From positions 1-6,674 of the forward strand of contig JAEWQX010000093.1 in the NCBI GenBank assembly GCA_023399035.1: 6,674 bases of DNA. Direction: 5' to 3'. The translations under genes were made by a program, and so were the position numbers. This document shows, in pieces, positions 5,036 through 6,674 of the stretch (position 1 is its first letter; each line of letters starts with the position of its first letter). A model generated the notes under the pieces. That model did no database searches, was not told the DNA's origin, and worked only from the letters and a program-made list of their open reading frames with translations. Source of the stretch: Bacillota bacterium. GTDB taxonomy: Bacteria > Bacillota > Clostridia > Clostridiales > Clostridiaceae.

Positions 5036-6652
5036 ATGATAAGAAGAATACAGAAGACAGGAACACTAATACTATTAGCAGCAACAGTTTCAACATTGAT
5101 TCCATGTGGAGTAATAAGAGCCGGAGCAGTGGAAAAATCAAATGAATCGGTTTTATCAGAAGGGATTATTAATGAAAGTTCCAATAAAAATATTGAGACA
5201 TTAATAAATAAATCAAGATTAGCTGATGAAAATGAAGTGACAGATGAGCAGATAGCAGCAATAATAACGAGCTATTTATCTAAACAATATGCTGAAGGAA
5301 GCACAATAAATGTAGAGAAGCCTGTAAGTATTGGAGTAGAGATAACTGAATCAGAAGCAGCTCAGATTGCCAATAAACTTTGCAGCAATGATGATTTCGT
5401 GAAGAAGATGCTGATAAAAAAAGGCTATACTGAAGAGGCTATAAATGGAATGAGCAAAGAACAGTTTGAATATGCTAGGAAACAGGCAGCAGGAGAACTT
5501 GAAAAGTCCATTTTATCTATTGCAGGTGAAAAAGTTCCAGTATACCATTTTACAGTTAGCAAAGATGGGAAGATAATTGATAAAGGATTTTTTGTTGGAG
5601 GAAAACTTGGAGCTGCAATTATGCAGAGCAATGATGGAAAACCTATATATGTCTCAGGAAAAGAAATGGATGAGCTTAATAGTGCAGTTAAAGATAAAAT
5701 TATATCAAAAATTAAGGACAGTATTGGAAAGTTAGTTGGAACAATAATTGAAAATACAGGTATAGGATCTGTAGTAGATGATGTGACTGATACTTTTGAA
5801 GATCTTGCAGATGCAATAGATGATTTAGCTGATTCAATTAAGGATAAAGCTGATGATATTGATGATGCTTGGGACAAGGTATTTGATAGATTTGATAATG
5901 ATGAAGGCTGGGGCAGAAGAGACGGTTATACTTATTACTATGATGAAGATGGAATAAGCTTAAAAGGCGTTCAGAAGATTGATGGAAAGACTTATTATTT
6001 TAATAGAATTGATGGAGCAATGGAAACAGGATGGCAGATTGTTGATGGAAAGAGATGCTATTTTGATGAAAAGAGGGGATATCAGGTATTCTTACAATGG
6101 GTTAAAGATGGTGATGACTGGTATTTCTTAAGTAATGAAGGTCCAGTAAAAAAATCAGAGTGGGTAAATGATGGTGGAAAGAAATATTACCTAAAGAGTG
6201 ATGGTAAGATGACAAAGGGATGGCTTAAGATCGATGATTACTGGTACTATTTCAATGAAAGTACTGGGGCGATGGAAACTTCTAAGTGGAAGTATTCTGA
6301 AGATAAATGGTACTATTTAAAAGAAGATGGAAAGGCAGCAAATGACTGGACTTATATTAACGGAAACTGGTACTATTTTAGAGAAAGTTCAGCTGCAATG
6401 GAGACAGGCTGGTTTAGAGCTGATGGAAGCTGGTATTATGCAGATTCTTCTGGAGCAATGAAGACAGGATGGGTATGGTCTGATGATGGATGGTACTATA
6501 TGGATGATATTTCTGGAAAAATGAAGAAAAATGAATGGGTTTATAACAATGGAAGCTGGTACTATTTTAATATAAATGGAGTTATGGTTACAAAATCAAG
6601 ATATATTGATGGTGTAAAATACAATTTTAATAGTGATGGAAGAATGGTTTAG
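5036..6652 (+). CDS. Secreted wall-binding protein with novel N-terminal domain and acidic helix
   Basis: This 538-residue exported protein has GGGAGG eight bases before its ATG. Residues 1-31 are a Sec signal peptide (MIRRIQK, hydrophobic core, cut after RAGA). Residues 33-245 match no family I recognise. They appear largely helical (EQIAAIITSYLSKQY, ESEAAQIANKL, KEQFEYARKQAAGELEKSI), with a short beta-like patch VPVYHFTVSKDGKIIDKGFF at about 165-184. Residues 247-286 form an acidic amphipathic helix with heptad-spaced V, F, L and I and 19 acidic residues between 248 and 290. From residue 291 to the end there are about twelve choline-binding-type repeats. Unlike genes 1 and 2 there is no cadherin-like module. 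No catalytic motif is seen, so a structural, adhesive or oligomerising surface role is more likely than an enzyme. A choline-binding secreted protein, CspA, is known from C. acetobutylicum NCIB 8052 (now C. beijerinckii). Gene 3 has the same general plan, but I cannot claim it is that protein. A strong promoter suggests good expression. Confidence 0.9.
   Translation: MIRRIQKTGTLILLAATVSTLIPCGVIRAGAVEKSNESVLSEGIINESSNKNIETLINKSRLADENEVTDEQIAAIITSYLSKQYAEGSTINVEKPVSIGVEITESEAAQIANKLCSNDDFVKKMLIKKGYTEEAINGMSKEQFEYARKQAAGELEKSILSIAGEKVPVYHFTVSKDGKIIDKGFFVGGKLGAAIMQSNDGKPIYVSGKEMDELNSAVKDKIISKIKDSIGKLVGTIIENTGIGSVVDDVTDTFEDLADAIDDLADSIKDKADDIDDAWDKVFDRFDNDEGWGRRDGYTYYYDEDGISLKGVQKIDGKTYYFNRIDGAMETGWQIVDGKRCYFDEKRGYQVFLQWVKDGDDWYFLSNEGPVKKSEWVNDGGKKYYLKSDGKMTKGWLKIDDYWYYFNESTGAMETSKWKYSEDKWYYLKEDGKAANDWTYINGNWYYFRESSAAMETGWFRADGSWYYADSSGAMKTGWVWSDDGWYYMDDISGKMKKNEWVYNNGSWYYFNINGVMVTKSRYIDGVKYNFNSDGRMV
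5906..6649 (+). repeat. Twelve choline-binding-type repeats of gene 3
   Basis: The array starts with a degenerate unit (GWGRRDGYTYYYDEDGISLK) and runs to the final residue. From residue 375 the unit lengths alternate: 20, 22, 20, 21, 20, 22, 20. Most of the longer units have an extra residue in the loop after WYYF or WYYM (NESTGAMETS, DDISGKMKKN, RESSAAMET). Several units start with EW, KW or DW instead of GW. Confidence 0.85.
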
Positions 6653-6674
6653 GATTGGTATTTGATTTTAATCT

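Noticed and set aside
5096..5110. Possible lipobox (LIPC) in the gene 3 signal peptide
   Set aside because: Proline directly before the cysteine does not fit the lipobox, and a good signal peptidase I site (RAGA) follows. The protein is anchored by its repeats instead.
5425..5877. 150-codon open frame on the minus strand within gene 3
   Set aside because: It is the mirror of the GAT- and GCT-rich coding sequence of gene 3, giving a serine- and isoleucine-rich product. It has no binding site, lies fully inside a well-supported gene and ends where the acidic helix composition changes.
5906..6649. Toxin-type repeat domain as in large clostridial toxins
   Set aside because: The repeats are related in general form, but no glucosyltransferase, protease or translocation domain is present and the protein has a Sec signal peptide, which those toxins lack.

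Overview
The window is AT-rich DNA with strong GGGAGG/AAGGAG ribosome binding sites, U-tract terminators and proteins full of 20-residue GW...WYY repeats. This fits a Clostridium of the sensu stricto group. The solventogenic C. beijerinckii / C. saccharoperbutylacetonicum type is my best guess, from style alone.

Layout: three genes, all on the + strand, each seemingly its own transcription unit. Positions 1-99 show nothing I can assign, and a hairpin at 100-133 closes whatever lies upstream. Gene 1 (275-1786) has a good promoter and its own terminator. Gene 2 (2074-4323) follows a 287-bp AT-rich gap containing several ATGTAT/ATGCAT-centred dyads but no convincing promoter. Gene 3 (5036-6652) follows a 712-bp gap and has a strong extended -10 promoter with a perfect palindrome in its spacer. 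The end of gene 3 is complete, but its terminator lies outside the window.

All three products are exported, wall-attached and apparently non-enzymatic. Each has a Sec signal peptide, a different N-terminal part, and a C-terminal run of 10-12 choline-binding-type repeats (CW_binding_1, PF01473 style). Gene 1 carries two diverged cadherin-like beta-sandwich modules. Gene 2 carries three clear ones (PF12733 style) behind two diverged ones. Gene 3 has none: its roughly 260-residue N-terminal part is unrecognised and ends in a very acidic heptad helix. I see no hydrolase, protease or glycosyltransferase motif in any of them. The simplest reading is a cluster of paralogous surface proteins built by putting different N-terminal modules on the same wall anchor.

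The least ordinary signals are in the 4324-5035 gap, where a 25-bp sequence occurs three times: two identical direct copies and one inverted copy with two mismatches. The inner pair bounds a 187-bp unit that looks like a small non-autonomous inverted-repeat element. The N-terminal part of gene 3 is the second point worth following. I found no CRISPR array, tRNA, rRNA or recognisable riboswitch.
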